Source: Toxonevra muliebris (Eukaryota > Arthropoda > Insecta > Diptera > Pallopteridae). From it: a stretch of 64,000 nt of DNA. Location of the stretch: positions 5,139,800-5,203,799 of the forward strand of contig OY829330.1 of assembly GCA_963691655.1 (NCBI GenBank). Direction: 5' to 3'. Positions 45,886-57,247 of the stretch are shown one piece after another. How positions within the stretch are numbered: position 1 is the first letter of the stretch; every line of letters begins with the position of its first letter. The position numbers and the translations under genes were made by a program. The notes beneath the pieces are model-generated. The model had not been told where the DNA came from. It did not search any database and saw only the letters and a list, made by a program, of their open reading frames with translations.

Positions 45886-46290
45886 AACTCACAGGGGAGA
45901 AATATAAATACAAAAGATTGTGCTGATTAGGAAAGAAAGGTATGATAGGTATGGGGGAGGAGGAAATAGGAAAAAGGATCAGTGATTATTCAATTTAAAT
46001 TTGGTAGGATCATAAATGTCAGGAAAAACTTTTGCATTGAGCTTATTCCATAAAAGGGGAGACGACAAAAAAAAACCTATCTCGGTGATGCATAGTGCGT
46101 TGGAGTATCGTATCGCATTTCGGTAGAATATCTACCATGGAAATAAAGCCACGTTCCTACAATGCTCCAAGGAGTGAATAGAGCTGGAAACCCCACTGTG
46201 TCCTATTACATTTATAGCTTGATGCCGAGCACGGACTAAGCTGAGTTCATGAAGCTCAGGCCCATAGATGATCTAGATTTAACGCCTTAG
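45886..46290 (-). pseudogene. Non-LTR retrotransposon ORF2 3' end
   Basis: The minus strand reads RARHQAINVIG (about 46240) and SSIHSLEHCRNVALFPW (about 46195-46145), then FYRNAIRYSNA. This is the ...Q.RA...I...L..L.HRR.VA..L.FYR arrangement found at the C-terminus of jockey/CR1-like ORF2 proteins. It ends with ELWNRLPGKVFPD-like remains (about 46050-46010; frame and wording partly decayed) and FKLNNH near 45990. Stops interrupt it. Only the last 130 or so codons are present. Confidence 0.7.
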
Positions 46291-47444
46291 AAAGCCAAAA
46301 ATTTGGGCTGGTTCTTTCAACACTCCAAATATGTGATTATTCAATGTGAGATATACCATATATTTAACGGAACCTTTTTTCACTAAGTGCTTCATATGAA
46401 AATGATAACAATATGAGAAAAAAAGTAAAGAGATTTACTCTTCAAAGTATTTTTCCAGGCAGTAAAATTCATCTTCAGGAAACTCTAATTTGTATCTACC
46501 AAAAGGTTGAGTAATTGAAAAAATTTAAGTTTAAATATTTCAGAATATCTTTCATTAATTTCAAACGCTATGTTATCAACTATTTGTATAAATATGCTTT
46601 TGTATTTAGTCCTAGGGCATAAGATATTTCTTTTCAATCGTGGAGCTGAATTTTGTAGTAGTTATTTATCGTAAAGTTGATCAAAGATTTTCAATCCCAT
46701 CTGAACACAACCTTTCATTAAGTTCTTTAATTTTATTGCTACTGCAACTGAATTCTACTTGCGATTTTTGTTCTTGCAAATATATTCTGAAATACTTCAA
46801 GGAAGAAATTAAATCCGAATGATTTGAGCAAACTATGAAAATTTGGAGCAAATAAATTGGTACGCCACACCTGGTCATTTCCCATCATATCTGCAAACAA
46901 ATCGTTAAGGTTATTTTTTTATTCAAAAACTGTATTCATATCATGAATACGCCCAACCAATAGCAGCAATATGCGGTAATTTTTTATTACAGAACTTTTT
47001 GTAATAAGTAGACCGTTTCGTACTGTTATTAAAAAAAAAATAATTATTGATTATAGAGCAAAAAAAAATTAACTCAATTACATGAGGGAATAACTTCCTT
47101 ACTTTTTGTTGAACTCCATTTCAAACACCAGACATAACGCTAGCACAATCATAGCTTTGAGCAACTAAATTTCTTTCCACAATTTTTATATTTATATTTT
47201 TTATGAATTGCAAAATAATTTTAGCAACTGTGTTTTGTCTTATTACAAACTTTCATTTTATTTTGACTTAACAATTTACATATGCAAATGATCCTGATTT
47301 TATTGAAATTATTCTCTCCTCATATTTTTCGTTTTAAAATACGCCGATATGACGACCGCTTCGTTACGCTGCTCGCTGACAACTGTCCTCCAAGCTCTCT
47401 CTCTCTCTCTTAGTTATCTATGCTCGAACAAAGTGTATCTGCAG
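46291..47444. other. No gene seen
   Basis: AT-rich sequence with a (CT)n tract at 47394-47411. The complementary frames at 46640-46878 show no domain. Confidence 0.45.
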
Positions 47445-48268
47445 CAGGGATGCCAACTCATTTTTTCTCTCTCCCCGTTAACCCTCTAGAAATTCTCCGA
47501 TTTTCGATCGAATTCCCCGCACTGGTATTATTTCATACGCACTTTCCATATAAACATTTTAAAAAAACAAATTTTTATGGGACTGATTCCGGAATTCTTA
47601 ACATAAGCTTCAGCCCACTTTAGGACATCAAAGTTTTCAAAGGAGAAGACATGGGATTTTTTTGACTCAAATAAAAAATGGCAGAAACTTTGTTTTGAGA
47701 AAAACGGGTTCAAAGTTTTGACTATCGGTTTTTAACATATAAAATATACTTCATCTTCTTTATGATGGCTGACCGTAATTAGTAAGTTTACAGATTAGTC
47801 AGCAATGATTAAGAGTTAGTCAGGAGGTGCTGGACGAATGCATAGTTAAGCCTTTCTAAACGGCCGAAAGGGAAGTCGAAGAGCCGCGCTACGGTTTTGG
47901 CCTGACTGACACTTGTCGCTATAATCATCTATATCTACGGAAGCGTTTTCTGAAATTTTTACAAACTTTCGAAAGACTTACTTTCGAAATATAAACTTTG
48001 AAATAGCACACTTTTTTAAAAATCGATTTCTCCAAACCAATAAATTGCAGGGCCTGCTTAAGAAAAGATGAAGATTTTAAGACCCAAAATATGAAGTATT
48101 TCATAAGTTAAATGTTTTGCATTACATAAAATTTGACAAAAAATATTCTTCAGACTTTAATTACTAAAAGCTGAACGACTTCAAATTCCCCGCAAAAAAA
48201 CAGCTCATTCCCCGCACTAAGTAAAATTCCCCGCAAATCGGGGAGTTCCCCGCAAGTTGGCATCGCTG
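47445..48268. mobile_element. Non-autonomous hAT-type element with TTCCCCGCA repeats
   Basis: Perfect 8-bp duplications ATCTGCAG (47437-47444 and 48269-48276). The ends are CAGGGATGCCAACT and, reverse-complemented, CAGCGATGCCAACT (13 of 14). The subterminal motif TTCCCCGCA occurs at about 47512 near the left, and at about 48185, 48209, 48228 and 48246 near the right. The length is 824 bp with no transposase. Confidence 0.9.
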
Positions 48269-48276
48269 ATCTGCAG

Positions 48277-49026
48277 TCCAATTTTCGTATACGTCAGTGA
48301 ATCCCAAAAATCTGTCGTGAGTTTAGTTATCTGAGAATTATCTAAAAATCAAACCAAGCTGTTCTCTATAACAAATATCTGGAGTTTCATCCAGAATAAT
48401 AGAAATAAATGAAACTGTTTTGAGCTCAATCTCTATCCGATTTTTCAGTACATCGAAAACACTTGTTACAAAAGTTACGTGGGACTTTTTTTTGGAAAAA
48501 GGACCATAAGACCATATACTGGAAAATAATTGTTAAAAAATAAATAAAAAATTGTAAGTAATTATTCAAAATAGAAAAAGTGTAATTTTTTGTATAAAAA
48601 ATTTAATAAAATTTAAACTGAGACTTCATAAACTGAAGGTCAAATAGTGGCTTGATATAAAGTCAAAATTAAAATTAAAAAAATTATTATTTCCTTTTAA
48701 AAAAATATAAACTTTTCGTTTTTGTTTTCTAAAGATTCGAAAAAGAATCACAATTCTAATAACTAAAAAATTTACTAATTAATTTCTATGCGTATTTCAA
48801 AACGTGCTTTCCTGTTTTCGTTAATTCAATTAAGAATTTAATAATTATTTCATTACAAGAACTAGACTATTCTAGGTTTAAATTATAATTTAAAATAATT
48901 TAAAAACTTAAGCTTTTCTTTCATTAAAAAATTTCTTGAAAAAAGCCTTTTTCAAATCTAAAAGGAAGTATTTTTTGGTGTTAAGTTATAGTTACAAATA
49001 TTGTTAAAAAGCGTGAATAAAAAGTT
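48277..49026. other. No gene seen; expected position of a 5' LTR but none recognised
   Basis: The AT-rich sequence upstream of the Gypsy-group gag shows none of the CAACAACAAC or AGTCGCTTCGCT landmarks of the 3' LTR candidate. Confidence 0.45.
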
Positions 49027-49297
49027 ATCATTAAATTACAGATTTTATATAATTGGCTAAACGACATAACTATTTTTAATTTTCCCGCTTCAAACACGAA
49101 CAAAAGAAGCCATCATTAAATTTTAGATTTATTCTGATTGGTTAAGCGACATACCTGAATTTAATTTTCCCGTTTCAAGTCCCGTAAGCCAAGTAGTTTC
49201 TGTAAATATTTTCCATAGAAACTTTTTCAAACTTCCAATTTTTATTAAATTTGTATTAAAATTCTAAAAATTAAAAGTCTTAAAATTAAAATAAAAA

Positions 49298-50463
49298 ATG
49301 AGCGTAAGTAGAGAGCAAGTTTTAGTGAACTCGACTAATGAGCGTACCAGGCAAGAGCTCGAGCAACAACTACGCCGTCTGACATTAGCTCTTAATCGGC
49401 TAGAGCCACCGAGTGTGCAACCCTATTTGTCTGTCTTTTTTAATCCCATGATTGGAGCTGTTGCTGCAAGTTCGGATTTAATTAAATCGTTGCCGGAAAT
49501 CAAAGGCGATTCCTTGGCTTATCCAGCTTGTCGAAGTGCCGCGCAATTTGCTATGAATTACTACATAGAGGGATCGGAAAAATACTACATAGCCATGGGA
49601 ATTTTCCGAAATAGGATCACCGATTCTGCTAACACCACCCTTTCGTCCTTCGACACCGTTCTTAATTTTAAAGCAATTATAGCAAGGCTTGATCAAACAT
49701 ACTCTGTCAAGAGACCACTGTACGTCTTAGAAAATGAGCTCAGCATTTTGAGACAAGACAATTTGACCATACAAGAGTATTACGATAGAGTGGACAAACA
49801 ATTTACCCTTATCGTTAATAAACAAATAATGACCCATAGCAGTAACAGCGATGTCATCGCTGCTCTTAATGAGCGCGCTAGGGAAAACGCACTACGTCTC
49901 TTTATATCCGGACTTCGTCGCCCAATGTGCGATATATTATTCTCGCTAGGCCTAAGGATCTCCCAACCGCTCTCGCAGTTGCACAAGAGCTCGAAACAAG
50001 TCATATGCGTTATGACTTTGCGCGATCGTTTGCTGCAGGTAACTCAATAAAACCGAACAATCCAAGACTGGCAATGCCACAATTTCAACAAATAGAGCAC
50101 GGTAATCATCAACATAACCGTTCCTACAACAGCAGCGTAATACAGTTTCTCTCCAGCCGCAACTCTCCACCAATAACTTTAATTCACGGCAATATAATTC
50201 AAATCAGCCGATGGCATTTAAGCGCTCACGAGAGCAAACGAACTCATACCAATTACCATTTCAAAAGGTTCAAAAAGTTAATTTCATGCCAGAAAAAATG
50301 GCTGCAACTTTTAACGAAGTAGAATGCGAAAGTTATATTGACGATAATTTCCAAAGAAGTGAACACTGCTATGAAGATAGCCCTCATGATGATTCAGACC
50401 AGTATAATTGCGCTCCTGTTAACTCTGTTGGCGATAACAATGATAAAATAAATTTTTTAAACT
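49298..50463 (+). pseudogene. Gypsy-group gag
   Basis: This would be the structural protein of the retrotransposon particle. The ATG at 49298 follows an A-rich leader and opens 250 codons. The first 35 residues are a charged helix (RQELEQQLRRLTLALNRLE). From about residue 45 comes a capsid-like fold region with LIKSLPEIKGDSLAYPAC, YYIAMGIFRNRI and LDQTYSVKRPLYVLENEL. Near 49925 the frame shifts. The continuation, LPTALAVAQELETSHMRYDF, runs in another frame to about 50160, and a third frame (50211-50463) carries an acidic C-terminal part ending just before the protease. No CCHC zinc knuckle is visible, as in gypsy-like/errantivirus-type gag. Two frame breaks make it a pseudogene. Confidence 0.85.
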
Positions 50464-50489
50464 GAATTCGCTCCTGCCATTTATAACAA

Positions 50490-50790
50490 AAAGGAACAAA
50501 AATGGTCAGGAGCTTCGCATTTCGATCGATACTGGTACCTCGAAAAATTATAAAAAAAAAAACTTTTAATTTCTTCAGGGAATCAAAACAATGAACGAAC
50601 CTTTTAAATTAAAATCAATAAATGGTATAAATATCATAAATAAAAAATGCTTACTTAACGTCCTAGATTATACCTCAACTTTTTATTTGTTACCAAATTT
50701 AAGTACGTTTGATGGTATTATAGGATACGACTTTTTGAAAGAAATTGAAGCAAAAATTGACACCGATAATGGTTATTTATTTTACTGAAA
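50490..50790 (+). pseudogene. Retrotransposon aspartic protease region
   Basis: The frame near 50515-50550 reads ISIDTGTSKNYI, with the Asp-Thr-Gly active site of retropepsins. After an A-run with a stop (about 50550-50570), the frame 50591-50788 continues with FKLKSINGINII, STFDGIIGYDFLKEI (the conserved Ile-Ile-Gly-Tyr-Asp block near the retropepsin C-terminus) and KIDTDNGYL. It ends in a stop at 50786-50788. It would process the Gag-Pol precursor if intact. Confidence 0.75.
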
Positions 50791-52260
50791 CGGTATGGTG
50801 AAACTGCAACACCTCTCATGCGATCAAGTAAACTTGATAACAATAGAAGATGGTTCAGTTCCAGTTCATGTTCAATTTCAATTTCGTGAAATGATAAATA
50901 ACAGCATTACTGCTTTTACCATATAATACCAACGTAAAAGGCAGAATTCGCACCTACACAAAAGACCAAATTTATAGTAAAGGTTACCCGTACCCTATTT
51001 CAGTTACTTTCTTTGTTAATAATGAAATTAAAACACTCTTTAGAGATGGAAAATCGTGCTCACCTTACAACGCACCGGTTCATGTGGTAACCAAAAAATG
51101 TTTAGATGAGGACGGAAAGCCGAAGCTCCGAATGGTGATTGATTTCCGAAAACTAAATGAGAGAACTATTCCTGATCGTTACTCTATTCCAGATACATCG
51201 GTAATATTGGCAAATTTAGGGGAGTCAAAATTTTTTACAACTTTAGATCTGAAGTCAGGCTTCCACCAGATCGTTATGTGCGAGGAGGACATACAAAAAA
51301 ACAGCATTTAATGTTAATAATGGCAAATACGAGTTTTGTCGATTACCCTTCGGCCTAAAAAATGCACCGGGCATTTTCCAACGAGCAATAGGCGATGTTC
51401 TTCGCGAAGTCATTGGAAAATGCTGTCATGTTTACATCGAGGACATAATCATCTACTCACTCGATGAACAGTCACATATAAAAAGCATTGACACCATCCT
51501 TAAGAAATTGGAAAGAGCGTTAATGAGAGTCTCAGTAGAAAAATCAAAATTTTTCCGAACTGAAGTTGAGTTTTTGGGCTTTCTTGTTTCAGCAAAAGGC
51601 ATTAAAACCTGTCAAGACAAGTTCAATGATATTCTAAATTATGAGCTTCCAACAACGCTCCGAGCACTACGCTCGTTTCTTGGTCTCTCGGGGTATTATC
51701 GACGATTTGTTAAAGACTATGCCACTATTGCAAAGCCCTTAACTAGATATCTTAGATATCACCCCAAGACAAGTAGGTGCACAAAAGTCGAAAAGTGTAA
51801 AAATTGATCTTGACTCCGATGCAATACAAGCGTTTGAAAAGGTAAAGCGGATATTAGCCTCCGAAGATGTTCTCCTTCAATACCCTGATTATAATTCTCC
51901 CTTTGAACTTACGACGGACGCATCTTTGACTGCCTTGGGGGCGGCATTGTCTTAAAACGGGCGTCTAATTACCATGATCTCCCGAACGCTTTCTGCCACA
52001 GAGCTCATCTATGCCACAAACGAGCGCGAGCTTCTCGCGATAATATGGGCGATGAAAAAACTTCGGCATTACCTTTATGGAATCCAAAATATTCACATTT
52101 ATACCGACCACCAACCGCTTATATTTGCCATGTCAGAGAAAAATCCGAACGCGAAAATGAAAAGATGGCGCACGTTCATCGAAGAGTTTTCACAAAATTT
52201 TCATTATAAGCCCAGAAAGGAGAATAAAGTAGCCGACGCTCTATCTAGGCAGTTTGCTCA
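50791..52260 (+). pseudogene. Gypsy-group reverse transcriptase and RNase H
   Basis: The RT begins around 51060 (APVHVVTKK, LRMVIDFRKLNERT, FFTTLDLKSGFHQI). A run of seven A bases near 51294 shifts the frame. LPFGLKNAPGIFQRA (about 51345) and the catalytic box (51433-51444) follow. The box reads Tyr-Ile-Glu-Asp instead of the usual Tyr-Val/Ile-Asp-Asp, so the first catalytic Asp is replaced. VEFLGFLVS and LRSFLGLSGYYRRFVKDYA end the RT at about 51740. The tether and RNase H run from about 51800 to 52250: TTDASLTALGA, an in-frame stop (51953-51955), then ERELLAIIWAMKKLRHYLYG, IYTDHQPLIF and KENKVADALSR. The sequence is closest to insect gypsy/17.6-type pol by motif wording. It is inactive. Confidence 0.9.
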
Positions 52261-52316
52261 TAATTTGAATGAATCAGAAGCAGAGGAAACCATGCACAGC
52301 GAAGAGTCCTTAACTA

Positions 52317-53426
52317 ATGTTATTAAAAATATTCAGTATCTCGTTAATCAGTTTAAAAATCAATTATTGCTATCCAAGTCCAATTCATTTAGTAAAAATA
52401 CTAAAATTATTTTCCAAAAATTTACGCCATACCATATGCTTCGATACCATAGAAAATCTCATGCACTGTTTAAGACGTGTAATAAATCCTAACGTCACCA
52501 ATGGAATTCACTGTGATCTTCCAACCTTAGCAGAAATACAAAGCGCTTTAGTATCGGAATATCCTGGGGTTAAATTTATCCACACCGAGAAGCTTGTCAT
52601 CGATTTGACTAATAAAAACGATCAGATGGAAACAGTAGCTACAGAGCATAATCGCGCTCATCGATGCTTGCATGAAAATTTCCATCAAATTTCTAATGAA
52701 TATTATTTCCCAAATATAAGAAAGTCATTAAAAAACATAATTGCAAACTGTAAGATATGCATGGAAAATAAGTACCAGCGCAAACCACCAAACCATGAGA
52801 TTGGCAAAACTCCCATCCCAAATCATCCGGGGGAAATTCTTCACCTCGACGTTTTTATAACTAACAAACAACATTTTTTAACTTACGTAGACAAGTTTTC
52901 TAAATTTGCTATCGTCAAGCCTATCGTATCCAAATCCACGGTCGATATGAAAGATGCTATTTTAGAAATATTAATAAAATTTAATAACACCAAAACCTTT
53001 GTGTCTGACAACGAAAAGGCTTTTCACTCTAATTTAATTAAAACTTTACTCAGGGACAACTTTTCAATAGAACAATTTTGTATACCAACACTCCACAGTG
53101 AAAGCAACGGGCAAGTCGAAAGGTTCCACTCTACTTTGATGGAAATAGCGCGCTGTATTAAGGAACAGCAACACATTGATGAAACTATCGACCTAGTGTC
53201 GCTAGCAACTCACAAATATAATTCTAGCATTCATTCTGTCACTAATGCAAAGCCAACAGATGTGCTTCACAATTACCCAGCTGAAAAATCTGATATTGTA
53301 AGAAAAAAACTTTTGAGATTGGAGAAAAAGTTTTATAAAATTTACATTGAAAAAGTTGTCGAAAGAGACCTTGGCACCACGGTTCTGATTGACGGCAAAA
53401 AAATTCACAAAAGCAATTTACGCTAA
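52317..53426 (+). pseudogene. Gypsy-group integrase, longest surviving frame of the element
   Basis: A 369-codon frame; its first codons overlap the RNase H end in another frame, so the start is arbitrary. Residues about 111-148 form the HHCC zinc domain (His111 or 115, His119 or 123, Cys145, Cys148). The catalytic core holds all three acidic residues: D178 in LHLDVF, D231 in FVSDNEKAFHS and E268 in SNGQVERFH. The C-terminal domain ends with TTVLIDGKKIHKSNLR and a stop. Being open over more than 1 kb, it is the least decayed part, yet the upstream breaks mean it could not be made as a normal Gag-Pol product. The element's role would have been insertion of the DNA copy into the host genome. 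Confidence 0.9.
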
Positions 53427-53754
53427 AATTGTTAACTGCTTCCACCAAAAAATTTTTCTTGTGAAAAATAAATGAGAAATTAAAGAAAAACAGATATAAA
53501 AATAAAGTAGAAACAAGAGAAAATAAACTTCTTAAATTTTGGATTTTTACGTTTTTTTTAATTAAACAAAATGTAAAATATTAGCATTTAAGTTTCCAAA
53601 ATTGTATTATTATTATTTTACCTCAAAATTGAGCGTCTATGCAAATGAAATCTAACTCTTTACGAAAGGCGTAAAGACAAACAAAACATTACAACTTGCG
53701 AACAGAAATAATTTTCATCGAATTGAGAACGTTTCGAACTTGACGAGGGGAGAA

Positions 53755-54290
53755 GTTAATGGAGCAGATAAATCTGTTCCATTTTCCTCATGATATTGTG
53801 ATACTAGCTCGCTGCAGCCACTTGCTAATTTTTGGCTACGCACATGCATCAATTAATTTCAGTTAAGTTGATAAAATATGTTGCTATGGGCTCCATTTAC
53901 TGGATTTCCCCAACAACAATAATACCGCACATTGTATGATCGAAAAGAACAGTGCGCAACAATCAAACCTTGATGGGCATGCATTTTAGCAACAACAACT
54001 TCTATATGGTAATGCAGTTCTGTCATGTTCTAATGCATTTGAGCAACAACAACAATCGATTGATCACGTATGATGCCTCCTACAACAACTTCTAATGCAA
54101 TAGGACAACAACAATTTTTAGATATGCGTGCTAGCTTCCATTATTTTTAAGAATGAGGAGTTAGAAGAAATTTAACACTCAAAGAAGGAAGTAAAATTCC
54201 TATAATATTTATAAATTGTTACGAAGCAGAAAATAAAGCGAGTCGCTTCGCTACAAAAAACAAAGACGCTGTTTCATTAATTTACATGAA
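53755..54290 (+). repeat. Candidate 3' LTR
   Basis: It starts AGTTAATGGAGC directly after the polypurine tract; AGT starts are common in gypsy-like LTRs. It includes repeated CAACAACAAC(T) blocks (about 53990, 54045, 54082, 54107) and a possible poly(A) signal AATAAAG at about 54231. The right edge is not defined because no second LTR was found. Confidence 0.5.
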
Positions 54291-54511
54291 TCAGCATTAA
54301 CATGTTTTTAATTATTTATGTGCTCTGAGGAAATTACTCATATTAGTGCCGTTACTTACGTTTCCGCACAAAACAACTATTTTGAGTATTCTATTTAGAT
54401 ATTTGAAATTCTGCGAATTGGTCAATGAAAATTAAAGAAGAAAATTTTTTCCAAATAAATTTATTTATCGACAGTTTTTTCTTTTGGCTTCGAAACAGGG
54501 GCTGTTTGACC

Positions 54512-54650
54512 AAAAAGTTAAAATTCTACTTCCCCAACTCGGCGTGTTTTTAACCGATCTCGTTCAAATTTTGTGTGGTAATTACTTCCTAATAGGACTA
54601 AACTTTATGCAAGTTTGAGCACGATCGATTTTAAAATCACCCATTTATTT
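54512..54650 (+). repeat. Dispersed repeat, copy 2
   Basis: The partner of 8836-9000, same orientation. It lies immediately upstream of a hAT transposase remnant, whereas copy 1 has no such neighbour. Confidence 0.7.
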
Positions 54651-54769
54651 AAAAGTCAAGAGGTAAAAAGTCTAGAAATAAAAAAATGTAAAAGAAAGAA
54701 TTGAAGAAAAACAACTAATTAATAAACTAAAGAGTAAAAGATTTTTTAAAAAAAACGTTGGTTTTTTCG

Positions 54770-54990
54770 GGCAATACTTTAAAAAAAATTGACTCCTATT
54801 TTGGAGTTCCTAATTTCCACTATGAGCTTGATCCAATAGATTATTGGAACAATAGTGTATTATTTTCCCACTTCAAATCACTAGATCTCAAATATTTTTC
54901 ATTAGCTCCAGCAACAGTGCTTTCAGAAAGGATATTTTCCACCGCAGGGCTTAGACAAACTAGCCTGAGAAATAGGCCAACATCGTAAAA
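54770..54990 (+). pseudogene. hAT transposase C-terminal dimerisation domain remnant
   Basis: The plus-strand frame reads ELDPIDYWNNSVLFSHF, LKYFSLAPATVLSERIFSTAG and LRNRP before a stop. This is the hAT dimerisation motif (DP..YW......P.L..LA.....P.s....ER.FS.ag....LRN.L). Two changes are visible: the region between YFS and ATVLSER is one residue short of the usual form, and the Leu after LRNR is Pro. The rest of the transposase and the ends were not found. Its wording (SERIFSTAG) differs from the remnant at 3020-3420, so it is another hAT lineage. Confidence 0.88.
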
Positions 54991-54999
54991 TTTACAGAT

Positions 55000-57247
55000 G
55001 CTATGCTTCGTGCACAAAAATTTATCAGTTTTTAATTTTGAATATTAACAATTTTTTTTGTTTTTTTTTTTTTAATTAAGTTAAACCAATTTTTCATTAG
55101 AGATCAAGTGGCCGACATTGTTTTTTTTTCTGATATACATGTTAGAAAAGATTGCGACTACTTTTTCTTTTCTTCTCATGAGGAACGTAAGGAAGGTCGA
55201 CTATTGGATTTATAGTGTAGACTCGGTCTCACAATTTAACTCATAAAAAATTGTAATTCGCCCATAAAAAAAAATAGGTCATTTTGTTTTCCATTTTTCC
55301 CTTCAATTACACAAATGTAATCAACTAAATTTTTGAATAGAGTATCCAGGAATAAAATATAGCAAATACATTTTGAAAATATTGCTTATTAATTTGAAGG
55401 CATTAATCGTAACCGGCAGTTATAAAAAATGATAACCGTAACAGTAATCGTAAAAACCGTATCGGTGCATTACTACTTTTTACATCTCCTGATATGTCAA
55501 CATGGTTTGCAAGGCTCGACTGCATCAGAGCGTTATCCTTTCCGATCATTTTCTTCTGGTTATTGAGAGTCGGTTTCCGGTCGCTATTATTTTTTTTGTT
55601 TATACTTCTAACCACCGATATTTCATTCTTTTTATATTTTGACAATGTGCCTTTTGAATTATTAACACCTTGCCCTTTTAGCATTTTTTTTAACACCGAT
55701 AAAGCGAGATTTTCTTCTAAAACTTTTAGGATGAGGCGCAGATATTCATGTAGTAGTCATTTTCGCAACTAATAATATTATTTAAAAACTTAACTCATAC
55801 CGATAGTAAAAGCCCTCAGGAGTGAAAGAGATATACAATATGTTATTAATTTGTCGAAGCCTACTTGACGATTTTTCAATTTGAAATCGTTTCATTTTGT
55901 TCCCCCATACCTGCATGTTATTATATTATATGAATAATAGCATATATTTATTGTATGTGTTATTATATATATATATAAATATCAATGCTAACTACAGCAA
56001 AAAAAAGTTTCTCGTGCATATTTTTATATTCTATGGTTAATATATACGAGTATGTTATATCTTAAATAATAACATATATTTATTTTATAAAAATTTTATT
56101 ATTTTATCACTGATTTGGTGATGTGAGTAGTGGGCATTCTTTGATCTCTGACATCTCCTTTTCTCCTATTTATGTAATATGAAGACGCGATTCTATGCGC
56201 TGTATATATCCGCAATTTGTGATTGTTTTCTCTGTTTGATATATGTACATACGTCATACGCCACTCACCTTCTTTTAATATATAACTGACTGACACTGCT
56301 GCTAGCCCTCGAATGATATCATAGTGACCAAAATTCCTAAACGTGTTAATTCAAAATGTATTTCAATATACTAGCATTGGTAAAGTAAAAGTTAACGCTC
56401 TTACGCTCTTAAAAATTATTTTTCTCTTAATGTTGCTTATTCTTTGTTTTCCTTACACATATACATACAATACATACAAATCACAATAATTCAGTAGAAA
56501 GGGGAAAAACAGGGGAATATTTGGTTACAAATGCGAAGGTACTCTTACACATTTAACTAAATATACGATGTGCTCATATATTTCACAACAGTTAGTTTTC
56601 TTAGCTCACAATTTTTCTTTCTCTCTCTCTATTCTTTCTACTCGAAACAAAACAGTATTTAATTTAAAATTTATATCACACTAAAAAAACATTTGAGAGC
56701 GGCATCTGTTAGAGAGCAGCAGAATAAAAAAGTACAAAAAGAGTTATAAAGGGATATTTTTTATATTTGACAAAAAAAAGGGGATTACAATTACAAAAAA
56801 AATCTTATCAGAAAATAAAAACAATGGGAAATAAATGTAGTTTGTTTACCATGAGCTCGTAGACAAGGGTGGAAGGTATTTAATTTATGTATTGTATCTG
56901 ATTAATTTCTTTCGTTCAGTATTTTTCTTTGCGAAAGGTTTTTTCAATTCATTCCTTAACAATAAAAAAAATATAAATAACTAAATGAATAAATTTTTAC
57001 ATATAGAATGTAGTTGTAGATACGTTGGCCTGAAATGTAGCACAACCTCTTCAAGTTGCAAAGAAACTATGTCTACTTCACTTTTTAATGAGATTTTTAA
57101 AAAAAAGTTGAGGATATATGTACATATCGCTCGTTTTCTGCAAAACCGTCATAAGTCATTTCCTTAGGACGGAAAAACGACAAAAATTCTTCTCACTTGG
57201 AGAGTTCATAAGATATCGTTATGATTTTTTAACACAAGTGAAAGGAT
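55000..57247. other. No gene supported
   Basis: ACCGGCAGTTATAAA and AACCGTAACAGTAATCGTAA (about 55415-55450) resemble hAT subterminal sequence. The minus-strand frame 55403-55696 (97 Lys/Asn/Ser-rich residues) has no domain and is uncertain. (TA)n tracts occur at 55960-55980. Nothing else was recognised. Confidence 0.45.

Larger units (their letters stand above)
49027..54290 (+). mobile_element. Gypsy-group LTR retrotransposon, degraded, no env, no 5' LTR found
   Basis: Gag, protease, RT, RNase H and integrase occur in Gypsy order on the plus strand. The leader contains two 70-bp units 85 bp apart (49027 and 49112; ATCATTAAAT..., CGACATA, TTAATTTTCCCG). The integrase stop (53424-53426) is only about 320 bp from a purine-rich tract (GACGAGGGGAGAAG, about 53741-53754), so there is no room for env. 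The sequence after that tract is a candidate 3' LTR. Multiple stops and shifts show it is inactive. Confidence 0.9.

Noticed and set aside
55403..55696. 97-codon Lys/Asn/Ser-rich minus-strand frame
   Set aside because: Could be a real fragment, but no domain, ends or conservation can be shown from the sequence.
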